From: Geomonas sp. RF6
GTDB lineage: Bacteria; Desulfobacterota; Desulfuromonadia; Geobacterales; Geobacteraceae
Reading direction: 5' to 3'
Assembly (NCBI RefSeq): GCF_021044625.1
Contig: NZ_CP087999.1
Span: 451,001 to 515,000 of the forward strand
Length of the DNA stretch: 64,000 nucleotides
The notes below the pieces were generated by a model. That model was not told the origin of the DNA and ran no database searches. It saw nothing but the letters and a program-made list of their open reading frames with translations. The stretch's first letter is position 1, and every line of letters starts with the position of its first letter. A program made the position numbers and the translations under genes. Below are positions 7,505-15,181 of this stretch, one piece after another.

Positions 7505-8938
7505 CTATTTCATCCCTACCGTCAATGTTGATCGCCCCGCGCTGTCCCTGCCTGTGAAAACCAGCATGTCCTTGAAGTAGGAGAGCTTGCCGTGCAGCGA
7601 AGGGTCCCCGGCGGCGGTCACAACTCCCTCACTGTCCATCCCCAAGGAAAAAGATTCTGCTGAAGCTCCTCCGACACTGTCTGTGTAGCTCGTGTAGCCA
7701 GCATTCCCCAAGAGGTCTATGGAAAGGATCCCCGAAGCGGTAAGGGGGACACCGCCGGTCATGACCGTGTGGAAGCGGTAGGAACCTGAGAGATCCGCTG
7801 CGACAAACCGGTTGAGGTCGTTCGGGGTAATGTTGATCATCTGGTATATGCGCAGGACGTAGCGCGGACCGGTACCCCGGCTTTCCGTCGCGGTCCCCAC
7901 GATCAAGGACTTGTCCCCGGACATCACCAGGCGGTCCATGACCAGTGCAGGGGCAGGCGTGGCGCCGGTGAGGCTTTCGGTGACGATCCCGGTATTGCTG
8001 ATGTTGAAGACCGTAGCCTTCTCCGCGGGGAGTGCCGGGGCGGACGGCGCGCTGAGCGCGGAGTACTGCACCTTTTGGTCACGTCCCAGCTGCCCTGCGC
8101 CCCACTCCCACTCCCCATTGATACCGGCGCAGATCTGGTGATAGGCGAAGCGCCGCCCCCCGCCCCCGGAACCGCCGAACCCTTGCACGTCCGCCGCCAC
8201 GAAAGTGATGGGGAGCTGCTTCTGCAGGATGGCCAGGTAGCGGCTCGAGCCGGTCCACGGGCCGCTTCCCACGATCAGGGCACGGTTTGACGCGATGTGG
8301 CCGCGTAGCCCCGGGCCGCTACCGACTGCGTCGCGCACCTCGCCGGTTGGGGTCAGGAAGAGAACGGGAAAGAGACCGGCGGGGGCGCTGCTCTTCCCGG
8401 CGCTGTCCTGATAGAGGGTGTAGGCAACAGCTCCGCTGCTGCTCACCGTGAGGGCGCCCCGCATCCATCCGGGGGCATCCCCCGATACAAGGACGTTGAA
8501 GTTCCAGGTACCTTCCAGATCCTGCTGCACATAGGGACCGGGAAGGGTTGGCGCGGCGAAAACCTCGGTAGAGGGAGCACTCTCCCCGTTGGCGACCGCC
8601 GATGTGACCACGAAATAGTAGGTGGTGTCGTTGTCCAGTCCGGTAACGGTAACGGAGGTGGCGGGTACCTCGACTGCAATCCTTCCAGCGGGAGTGACGC
8701 CCGGCGCAGTTCCATAATAGACGCGGTAGGCCGTCGCTCCGGTGACGGGACTCCAGTTGAGCGACACAGTGCGATCCCCCGCAGTGGCGACCACGCCGAC
8801 AGGTGCCGCCGGAACCGACGTGCTGTAGCGGACCGGATTGTCGCCGGAGCAGGATGACAGGATAAAGCAGCAAAGGACCGCAGCCAGGGCGTGCCTCAGC
8901 CTCTTCCAGTTTCTCATTCCTCTAAAGGTGCTCTGCAT
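7505..8938 (-). CDS. Lipoprotein with one fibronectin-III domain and three lipocalin-like repeats
   Basis: A 477-residue exported lipoprotein (lipobox FILSSC near residue 29). One fibronectin type III domain (about 42-130, ending YYFVVTSAVANGES) is followed by three copies of a roughly 100-residue unit that begins DLEGTWNF or DLSGSYRF and includes YTxYxDS and a G-x-L-x-G region (about 140-235, 250-365, 380-477). The middle copy has a glycine-rich insertion. Such repeats may form small beta-barrels. It is the last gene of the ten-gene minus-strand cluster, 15 bases after the TonB-dependent receptor, so it may be a surface partner of that receptor. Function is not known. The chosen ATG follows GGAG; an ATG at 8917 is possible. 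Confidence 0.7.
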   Translation of the reverse strand: MQSTFRGMRNWKRLRHALAAVLCCFILSSCSGDNPVRYSTSVPAAPVGVVATAGDRTVSLNWSPVTGATAYRVYYGTAPGVTPAGRIAVEVPATSVTVTGLDNDTTYYFVVTSAVANGESAPSTEVFAAPTLPGPYVQQDLEGTWNFNVLVSGDAPGWMRGALTVSSSGAVAYTLYQDSAGKSSAPAGLFPVLFLTPTGEVRDAVGSGPGLRGHIASNRALIVGSGPWTGSSRYLAILQKQLPITFVAADVQGFGGSGGGGRRFAYHQICAGINGEWEWGAGQLGRDQKVQYSALSAPSAPALPAEKATVFNISNTGIVTESLTGATPAPALVMDRLVMSGDKSLIVGTATESRGTGPRYVLRIYQMINITPNDLNRFVAADLSGSYRFHTVMTGGVPLTASGILSIDLLGNAGYTSYTDSVGGASAESFSLGMDSEGVVTAAGDPSLHGKLSYFKDMLVFTGRDSAGRSTLTVGMK

Positions 8939-8953
8939 AAGATCTCCACGGCA

Positions 8954-10939
8954 CTACAGCCGAAACTCCACGCCGCCATAGATGAAACGGCCAGCCTGCG
9001 GCATGCCGTAGCTGCTTTCGTAGTTCTCGTCCAGCAGGTTGTCCGCTCCGAGATAAAGGGTGACCTTTCGATCAAAGAGCCTCTGGCTCAACTTGAGGTT
9101 CACCAGGGTGTAGTCGTTTAGCTTCAGCTTCTGCACCGGGGCGACGTTGTTCTTGGTGTAGAAGAACTGGTTTCCGACGTAGGTGAAGGACGCGTACGGG
9201 GTGAATCCTGAATCGAAGTCGTAGCGTGCTTCGGCGGTAACTCGGTCACCCGGGGTGTACTGCTGCTCCTCCCGCCCGGCGCGCGAGCGGTCCTCGGAAT
9301 GGAGATAGGAATAGGAAGCCCGCAGCACAAGCTTCTTCAGGTATTGAGCGGCGGCGGAGAACTCAACGCCGTAGAAGCGCACTTCGGAGAGGTTGGTATT
9401 GCGGTTCACGGTCTGGTCGTTCTGAATCAGGTTCTTGGCAATCGTATGAAAGCCGGTGACGGCGATGGAGGCGTCGGCACCGATCCCTTGCTCCACCCCC
9501 GCCTCGTACGTCTCGGCGCGCTCTGCGGCGAGGTTCTCCTCCCCCTTCCCTATCTCGTACAGATCCCCCAGCGAAGGAAAGCGCACGCTGCGTTTGAAGG
9601 CCGCCTTCAGACGGGTGTCGTCGAGCACCTGATAGGAGACTCCCGCAAGGAGGGAGTAGTCGTCATCGCTCCTCTCGCTCCTGTTCTGCCAGTAGTGGCC
9701 GTACCCAAGTACCACTCCGACGTCCTTCAGCGGCTTGACCTCGTATTCGATCCCGGCGGAGTAGAGGGTGAACGCCTTGTCGTCATCGAGGGGCGCGAAC
9801 GATCCCGCACCGGTTCCGGAGACGCCGTGGGTTGCCCAGCTGTCCTGCTCCACAGCAAGGGATGCGGTGAGCGCTCCATACTTGCCCAAACCGTACTTTG
9901 GCTGGATCGTGACGCCGTCGATGGAGGAGGAGACGTGGGCGCGGAACGAGCCGGAGGCTTTGTAGCTGTCGAGATCGATGGTGTCGTACTGGGTGTCGTC
10001 CTCGTCGCGATGGCTCAGGTAGCCCCAGCCACGCACCGAGAAGCGGTCGCTCACCTGGTAGTCCGCCGCAAGTTGCAGGAGGGTCGTCTCGAAGCGGTCC
10101 ACCCTCTGGTACTTCGGAGTGTTGGCGAACGGATCCAGGCCGCTGGTGACAATAGTAGTCGGCTGCCCGAAACTCCCCTCCCCGTAACCCAGGGTAAGCT
10201 CCAGGGCGAGGTCGCTGCTGGGGGTGTATCCGAGGGTCCCGAGGACGTTGTTGCGCCTGCGGTCGCTGTTTTTGCGCAGCCCCTTCCCCTGCTCCGGCAC
10301 CGGGTCAAATCCCGCCGACATGGGGAAACCCTCCACGTCCGTGGAACTGCCACTCAGGAAATAGTTCCACTTCGAGGTGGCACCGGAGACGCTGGTGCGC
10401 AGGAGGTACGGTTCGCCGTCCCCCGTTTCGATCCCCAGGTCACCGTGGACATCCTTCACCCCCTTCTTGGTGATCACGTTGATGACCCCGCCCAGTCCCC
10501 CCTGGCCGTACAGGATGGAACTGGGGCCGACGGTGACCTTCACCTCGGCGATGTTCTCGGTGGGGATGAGGGCGGGGTCGAACTGCTGGTCGAAGGCGGA
10601 GTTGATGGGGATGCCGTCCAGAAGGAGCACCACGTGCCGGGTGCGAAATCCGCGTACGTCGATGCGGGGCACCCCTTCCCCTCCAGTGCGCACGTGGACG
10701 CCGGGCAAAAGTGAGATTGCCTGGTCGAGGGTGCGCGCGTTTTTCGCCTTTATGTCCTCTTCGGTCACGGCGCGTACCGTCTGGGTGGATTCGACCCCCT
10801 CCTCCTGGCCGGAAACGACGATCTCGCCGAGAGAGAAGTCGGCGGGGGCGGAATCCGCCGCCAGCGCCGCGACTGCAGGAATGAAGAGGGTGCCGAGGGC
10901 GATAACGAGGGAGAGCATTCGCTTCTGCTGAAAATTCAT
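8954..10939 (-). CDS. TonB-dependent outer-membrane receptor
   Basis: A 661-residue outer-membrane channel. After the signal peptide (ending AALAADS) comes a TonB box (EIVVSG), a plug domain (about 40-155, with DVRGFRTRHVVLLLDGIPIN and GPSSILYGQGGLGGVINVIT) and a 22-strand type barrel ending in the short motif GGVEFRL. The pattern is closest to BtuB/Cir-like receptors. Substrate cannot be read from the sequence. The gene sits with tonB, an ECF transporter and a MoaE-like gene on one strand and behind a ModE-like operator, and no cobalamin riboswitch is visible, so a molybdenum- or tungsten-related chelate is the best guess. ATG at 10939 gives a standard signal peptide; its ribosome binding site is weak. 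Confidence 0.9.
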   Translation of the reverse strand: MNFQQKRMLSLVIALGTLFIPAVAALAADSAPADFSLGEIVVSGQEEGVESTQTVRAVTEEDIKAKNARTLDQAISLLPGVHVRTGGEGVPRIDVRGFRTRHVVLLLDGIPINSAFDQQFDPALIPTENIAEVKVTVGPSSILYGQGGLGGVINVITKKGVKDVHGDLGIETGDGEPYLLRTSVSGATSKWNYFLSGSSTDVEGFPMSAGFDPVPEQGKGLRKNSDRRRNNVLGTLGYTPSSDLALELTLGYGEGSFGQPTTIVTSGLDPFANTPKYQRVDRFETTLLQLAADYQVSDRFSVRGWGYLSHRDEDDTQYDTIDLDSYKASGSFRAHVSSSIDGVTIQPKYGLGKYGALTASLAVEQDSWATHGVSGTGAGSFAPLDDDKAFTLYSAGIEYEVKPLKDVGVVLGYGHYWQNRSERSDDDYSLLAGVSYQVLDDTRLKAAFKRSVRFPSLGDLYEIGKGEENLAAERAETYEAGVEQGIGADASIAVTGFHTIAKNLIQNDQTVNRNTNLSEVRFYGVEFSAAAQYLKKLVLRASYSYLHSEDRSRAGREEQQYTPGDRVTAEARYDFDSGFTPYASFTYVGNQFFYTKNNVAPVQKLKLNDYTLVNLKLSQRLFDRKVTLYLGADNLLDENYESSYGMPQAGRFIYGGVEFRL

Positions 10940-10963
10940 TGAGCTGTACCTGAAGATGATGCT

Positions 10964-10988
10964 GCCGCTCCCCCGATGGAGGAGCGGC
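10964..10988 (-). other. Intercistronic hairpin before the receptor gene
   Basis: An 8-bp perfect GC stem (10964-10971 with 10981-10988) lies between the fibronectin lipoprotein gene and the receptor gene. There is no T run, so it is more likely an RNA stability or processing element than a terminator. Confidence 0.4.
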
Positions 10989-11004
10989 ACGATGCGCTGG
11001 TAAA

Positions 11005-12417
11005 CTACAGGGTTGCCTTTTTCGGCGAGGTTTGCGCGCCGCTCTCCCCTGCCGCGTTGGCCGCCGTTACAACGATCGAGTAGGTGCCGGTCGGGAGGGT
11101 GAGCACTGCCGGAGCCGTGGCGGTATTCATCTTCGTTCCCGTGCTGATGACGGTGGCGGTGGTGGCGTTGGACGACTTGAGGTAATAGACGTTGTAGGAG
11201 GTCGCGTTCGGCACGATCGCCGCCCAGTCCACGGTCACCTGGCCGTTGGCTACGGTGGCGGTCACGCTGGCCGGGCTCCCCGGCGCCTGCGCGGTGGCGG
11301 CGGGGGTTGCCGCCTTATCGCTGGAGATGAGGCTCTCGCCGGCGCTGTTCACCGCGGTGACAGCGAAGTAGTATTGCTGCCCGTTGGTGAGAGGGGAGAC
11401 GGTGTAGGTGGTCGCAGTGGTCGTGCCGACCAGATTGGCCGGCACGGCGGTCACCGGGGTGGTGCTGCTCTGGTAGACGTTGTAGGAAGTCGCGGTGGCG
11501 GAAGAAAGCCAGGCGAGCTTCACCGAGGCGACGTCCCCGGAAGCGACCATCGACTTGGGCGCTGCGGCAACCGGCAGGGGTGTGGCGGACACTTCGGCCG
11601 ACGCAAGACTTTCGCCGGTGGCGTTCACCGCGGTGACAATGAAGTAGTAGGGGACTCCGTTATCGAGCGGGGTGGACGGAGCGATCGCCAGTGTCGCCGC
11701 TGCGGAGCCGGCGACTTTCGTCCCGGTGGCGGTGCTGACACCGGCGGCTTTGCCGTAGTAGACGTTGTAGCTCGTGGCTGCAGGAACGGCGGTCCAGTTC
11801 AGCGTGACCTTGCCGTCGCCGGCTATGGCCTGGACCCCGGCTGGAGCGCCCGGATGCGGCGTGGCATTCTTGAATGCGGCCCAGACGGAGAGGTGGGTGA
11901 TGCTCGGGGTGATCGTACCTGCGGAGCTTACGGTCTGCAGACCCTCGTACTTCCAGGCGGAGCTGCTGAAGCTGTAGAGTTCCACCGTGTCGCCGGCGCT
12001 GACCCCTGCCACCTTCATGGTGAGAGCTACCGGCTGGGAGAAGCTTTTCACGGTGCCCATATCGATGTTCGTGAACCCTGCCAGGGCAGTCCCCGCCGGA
12101 AGGGTCGCCGCCGCGGCCGGCAAGTCCGATGCGGTAGTGGAGTAGCTGACCGAGGTACTCACGCTCCCCGACACGGGGGTGCCGGAGGCATCGGTGAGGG
12201 TGGTGCCCGACGGGATCGACAGGGTCAATCCCGCCGGAGTTGCTACCGTGAGCTGTGCAGCAGTGGTGCCATTGGTCGTCGTTACCGTCCCGGCAGTGAC
12301 CGTCTGGGTGGCAGGCACGCTACTCCCGCCTCCGCCGCCGCATCCGGCCAGGGCCGCAGCAGCCATCAGCACCGCGACCCCCTTCTGCAACATCGCAACA
12401 ATCATCTTCTGCTTCAT
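11005..12417 (-). CDS. Lipoprotein with three fibronectin-III domains
   Basis: A 470-residue exported lipoprotein (lipobox ALAGC near residue 26, then a glycine run). Residues 40-190 form a Thr/Ser/Ala-rich domain with a LSIPSGTTLTDASG segment typical of surface ZU5-like modules. Three fibronectin III domains follow (about 192-283, 286-372, 376-470), each with the SYNVYY and YYFxVTAVNxxGES patterns. Its first fibronectin domain resembles the one in the lipoprotein at 7505-8938. A strong ribosome binding site (AAGGAGGT) precedes the ATG. It stands between tonB (66 bases) and the receptor gene. Likely a cell-surface or outer-membrane-attached partner of the receptor; its binding target is unknown. 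Confidence 0.75.
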   Translation of the reverse strand: MKQKMIVAMLQKGVAVLMAAAALAGCGGGGGSSVPATQTVTAGTVTTTNGTTAAQLTVATPAGLTLSIPSGTTLTDASGTPVSGSVSTSVSYSTTASDLPAAAATLPAGTALAGFTNIDMGTVKSFSQPVALTMKVAGVSAGDTVELYSFSSSAWKYEGLQTVSSAGTITPSITHLSVWAAFKNATPHPGAPAGVQAIAGDGKVTLNWTAVPAATSYNVYYGKAAGVSTATGTKVAGSAAATLAIAPSTPLDNGVPYYFIVTAVNATGESLASAEVSATPLPVAAAPKSMVASGDVASVKLAWLSSATATSYNVYQSSTTPVTAVPANLVGTTTATTYTVSPLTNGQQYYFAVTAVNSAGESLISSDKAATPAATAQAPGSPASVTATVANGQVTVDWAAIVPNATSYNVYYLKSSNATTATVISTGTKMNTATAPAVLTLPTGTYSIVVTAANAAGESGAQTSPKKATL

Positions 12418-12483
12418 CTGTTCCTACCTCCTTTTCAATCCATGTGGTCATAACAGCATATGGAACGGGCCCTCCTCAACCTC

Positions 12484-13363
12484 CTACCTGGAGAGCCCGA
12501 AGGTGATGGTTACGTTGAAACGAGCTTCATGGAGCGATAGTTCCGCCGGAAAGGGAGGGTAATTGCCCACCGCCCTGATCGCCCCTGTTGCCGCTTGGTC
12601 GAGGGAGTCGTGGCCGCAGGAGGAGAGCGTCTCCACCCCTTTCAACCCTCCGTCGCGGGAGAGGATCACTGCCCTCTGGCAACTCCCCTCCTGTCGCATG
12701 CGCCGCGCCGCGACCGGATACTTCTTGTGCGCCTCGATGAGCGACGTGAGGAGCCTCCGGTAGGCGGCGATACGGTCCCCATCGGATGCTCCACTGCCGT
12801 GACGTGCCGTTCCGGTCCCGTCCCCCGCTCTTCCCTTTCCGGTTCCGGTGCCCGCTCCTGCCCCGGCGGCGGGTTCTCCACCTCCCTTGCCGGTCCCGGC
12901 TGCGGCGCCGGAAGGAGCACGTGCGGCACCGTCGCCGACAGCAGCAGGGGGGGGCGCCGGGGAGCGGCATGGCGGCCGCGGGACGCGTCGGAAGCGGGGG
13001 CGCTACGGCACGCGGCGTCGGAGGATGAGAGGCTTCCCTGGCGGCGGCAGGAGCCGGGAGCACCGGGGCGGCGCTCCTTTTTACCGGGGCAGCAAGCTCT
13101 GCCGGCGCCGGCGCCGACCGTCGCGCCGCAGAGGCTGCAGCCGCGGGGACCGTAGGCTTTCCCCGCTCTCCCCCCGAGGCGCCCTCACGCCTGGTCTCGG
13201 TAACCAATTCCACGAAGTGGACGGCCGGCGGGGTCTGCCGAATACGCCCGGGGTCGGGGAGATGCGAGCCCAGGAGGGCGCCCAGAAGTCCCAGGTGCAG
13301 GGCCAGAGACAACCCGAAAAATGACGCATGTTCCTTCAGTTCGGCTCGGACCGCCCCGATCAT
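12484..13363 (-). pseudogene. tonB: tonB, energy-transducing protein, interrupted by a frameshift at a C8 tract
   Basis: The ATG overlaps the stop of the MoaE-like gene (ATGA). The first part reads through a short cytoplasmic end, a membrane anchor (about residues 14-34) and a Pro/Ala-rich linker. At a run of eight C on the coding strand (12947-12954) the frame shifts; with seven C the frame continues through an Ala/Gly/Thr-rich linker to a complete TonB C-terminal domain (AYRRLLTSLIEAHKKYP, then MRQEGSCQRAV and YPPFPAEL) ending at 12484. The repaired protein would have 292 residues. As written, translation leaves the TonB frame and misses the domain that contacts receptors. The cause may be sequencing error, slippage-based phase variation or real decay. 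TonB links the proton gradient to the receptor encoded downstream. Confidence 0.75.
12947..12954 (-). repeat. Homopolymer of eight C (coding strand) causing the tonB frameshift
   Basis: Eight consecutive G on the plus strand. One base fewer restores a full-length TonB reading frame. Tracts of this kind slip during replication and are also common sites of base-calling error. Confidence 0.8.
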
Positions 13364-13746
13364 GATCCGCCAAAGACCTCTCGCTTGTGAATGGTGGCCA
13401 TCCGCTTCAAGAGACTGGTGCCGTAGCGGCTGGCCTCGAAAGCGTCTGCGCTGTTGGGGGAGGTGGCTGCGACAAGGGAGATGATCTCCCCAGCCGGCAC
13501 ACGCCCTATCCGCCGCATCATAAGGACGTCGTCCAGAAGCCAGCGCTCTTTCAGTCCTGATGCGAGGACCTCCAGCTCTGCCATCACATCCCCCTGCGCC
13601 AGGTATTCGACGTACTCGGTGGGGCACTGGCGCCCGGTATTTCTCTTCACCACCGCGTAATGAAAGACCGCGGAGCCGGAATTCTCCCTCCCCAACAGAT
13701 CGAATACCGTGGAGGGATTGATGGGGCTGTCAGTTACAAGGACCAT
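13360..13746 (-). CDS. Divergent MoaE-like protein, copy 2, inside the ECF/TonB operon
   Basis: A 128-residue paralogue of the protein at 4720-5100; both share HYAVVK, RRxGRVxxGEIISLVAATSPNS and DAFEA segments. Compared with E. coli MoaE it keeps both catalytic lysine positions (LLKRM and HKRE) but, like copy 1, has Asn-Ser in place of the His-Arg pair and lacks the FTGxVR loop. It may bind a pterin or metal ligand rather than act in standard molybdopterin synthesis. A good ribosome binding site (GGAGGTG) precedes the ATG. It lies 39 bases after the ECF S component and overlaps tonB by ATGA, so it is embedded in the transport operon. Confidence 0.72.
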   Translation of the reverse strand: MVLVTDSPINPSTVFDLLGRENSGSAVFHYAVVKRNTGRQCPTEYVEYLAQGDVMAELEVLASGLKERWLLDDVLMMRRIGRVPAGEIISLVAATSPNSADAFEASRYGTSLLKRMATIHKREVFGGS

Positions 13747-13785
13747 GGCGCACCTCCAGATGCATAGCCGCCGGACATGCCGCCG

Positions 13786-14343
13786 TCAGGCGGGACTTCT
13801 CGCAATGAGGCTGTTTGCCTGCAGCCTTTTCACCACCGGCGGCACAATGGCGGCTCCTGCCGCGGCGTAAAGGCAGTTCACCAGCGCCGTTATGAGTGCC
13901 TGCTGCAGGATGATCTCGTCCTCCACACCGAGGAGAAACTCGAGGCCGCTTACCGAAAGAGAGCGCACCGCTGAGGCGATGATGCCGATGGTGAGGCAGC
14001 CGGCATAGCTTACCGCGAAGCCGGGGTAGCAGATGGCCGCCAGGTCCACGAGGAGCGCAGGGAGGAGGAACTTGACCAGGATGAGGGGGCTGCCGTTACT
14101 CATCCCAAGGGCCAGCGTCCCGATGGAGGCAATCAGCCCCACGAGGGTTGCCGCGCCGGTCTTCGGAACACAGCCGCGGGAGAGCAGGAGGAAAAAGGTC
14201 ATGAAGAGCATGACGTGCCCGGGCAGGTGCAGGTGCAGCCTGAGCCCAACGCGGGTCAGCAGTATGAAGGTCGCGCAGAAGCCGAGGAGGATCGCCTCCT
14301 TCAGGGTAAAACGTTTCCAGATCAACTTCTCTATTCTTTCCAA
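13786..14343 (-). CDS. ECF transporter substrate-binding (S) component, unknown specificity
   Basis: A 185-residue inner-membrane protein with five to six hydrophobic segments, the size and layout of ECF-type S components that capture the substrate. It begins with an amphipathic basic helix and contains a conserved-looking LHLHLPGH segment in the second membrane region. A perfect ribosome binding site (AAGGAGGT) lies inside the nominal upstream reading frame, four bases before a TTG codon, so the TTG at 14343 is chosen over the ATG at 14370, which has no properly spaced site. The T and A parts lie directly upstream in the operon. The specificity cannot be assigned: it does not show motifs I recognise from biotin, riboflavin, thiamin or cobalt S components. 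Confidence 0.72.
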   Translation of the reverse strand: MERIEKLIWKRFTLKEAILLGFCATFILLTRVGLRLHLHLPGHVMLFMTFFLLLSRGCVPKTGAATLVGLIASIGTLALGMSNGSPLILVKFLLPALLVDLAAICYPGFAVSYAGCLTIGIIASAVRSLSVSGLEFLLGVEDEIILQQALITALVNCLYAAAGAAIVPPVVKRLQANSLIARSPA

Positions 14344-14413
14344 GGAACCTCCTTCAACAATGAAAGACATCAGGTATTCATTTCAACTCCCCTAACCGGC
14401 AGAAGACGGGGGA

Positions 14414-15181
14414 TCACCTGTTTAGGGGGACAGGCTTTACAGTCGGCAACGGCTCCTTCTCGCCAGCACCCTCGGGAGATTCCAGCAGCGCCGGGTCCCA
14501 GTAGCTGCGCACTCTGGAAGAGCCAAAGCCACGGGCCTGGGCGGAGAGGGAGGCTTCCTCCGCCGTCTTCAGCGCGCGCACCATGAGCGGCAGCAAGAGG
14601 CAATGCAAGAGATCCGGCCAGTTGCGCGGGTCCTTCACCTCGGCGATGGAGAGACGCGCGCCGCGCATCCTTTGCGCCACCGCGATCTCCCGCGTCTCCC
14701 GGGCGAAAAAGGGGACGAAGCGCAGGCTCGTGAAGACCAGAAAGGATATCTGGTATGGCAAAATTCTGCGCAGCCCCCTCATCAGGGCGGTCGGCTGCGT
14801 GGTGCGCAGAAAGACGGAGCCGGGGAGGAACGCGAGGATGATCTGCAACGAGGTGCGCAGCGCCGGCCACGTACCCGCCGCACCAAAGCGGCAGAGGTAC
14901 AACCCGGTGATGAGCACCCCCTGCAGCAGGAGGTAGCGCACGTCGCGCCACAGGTCGTAGAGCGACAAGCACGCAGCGAAGTAGTAACAAAGGGCGCAGA
15001 GCAGTACGGCTGCCAGCTCCGCAGGCCGGCGCGCCGCCACCGCGGCGGTGGTGAGGACGCAGCCGATGGCGAGCTTGGTGCCTCCCCCCAGCCGGTGCAC
15101 CGGGGAGTCGACCACCCGGTACTGGCAGGCGTAATCGCTGGTGCGCCCCCCGTTTCCCTTCTTGCGATCACGCCGCGGCAA
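14414..15181 (-). CDS. ECF transporter transmembrane (T) component, CbiQ/EcfT family
   Basis: A 255-residue membrane protein of the EcfT/CbiQ family. Four to five hydrophobic segments precede the two short coupling-helix motifs with Ala-Arg-Gly character (RMRGARL and QARGFGSS) that contact the ATPases. No ATG or GTG is available at a suitable place; a TTG at 15181 follows GGAGGGGGGACAG, giving a 14-base overlap with the end of the ATPase gene. The longer reading frame upstream is only the antisense of the ATPase. It energises import together with the double ATPase and the S component on either side. Confidence 0.82.
   Translation of the reverse strand: MPRRDRKKGNGGRTSDYACQYRVVDSPVHRLGGGTKLAIGCVLTTAAVAARRPAELAAVLLCALCYYFAACLSLYDLWRDVRYLLLQGVLITGLYLCRFGAAGTWPALRTSLQIILAFLPGSVFLRTTQPTALMRGLRRILPYQISFLVFTSLRFVPFFARETREIAVAQRMRGARLSIAEVKDPRNWPDLLHCLLLPLMVRALKTAEEASLSAQARGFGSSRVRSYWDPALLESPEGAGEKEPLPTVKPVPLNR

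Noticed and set aside
12527-13627. Single long frame covering the tonB region and the MoaE-like gene
   Set aside because: The first 88 codons are out of frame with the MoaE-like gene and the last 130 are out of frame with TonB; only the middle encodes the TonB N-terminus.
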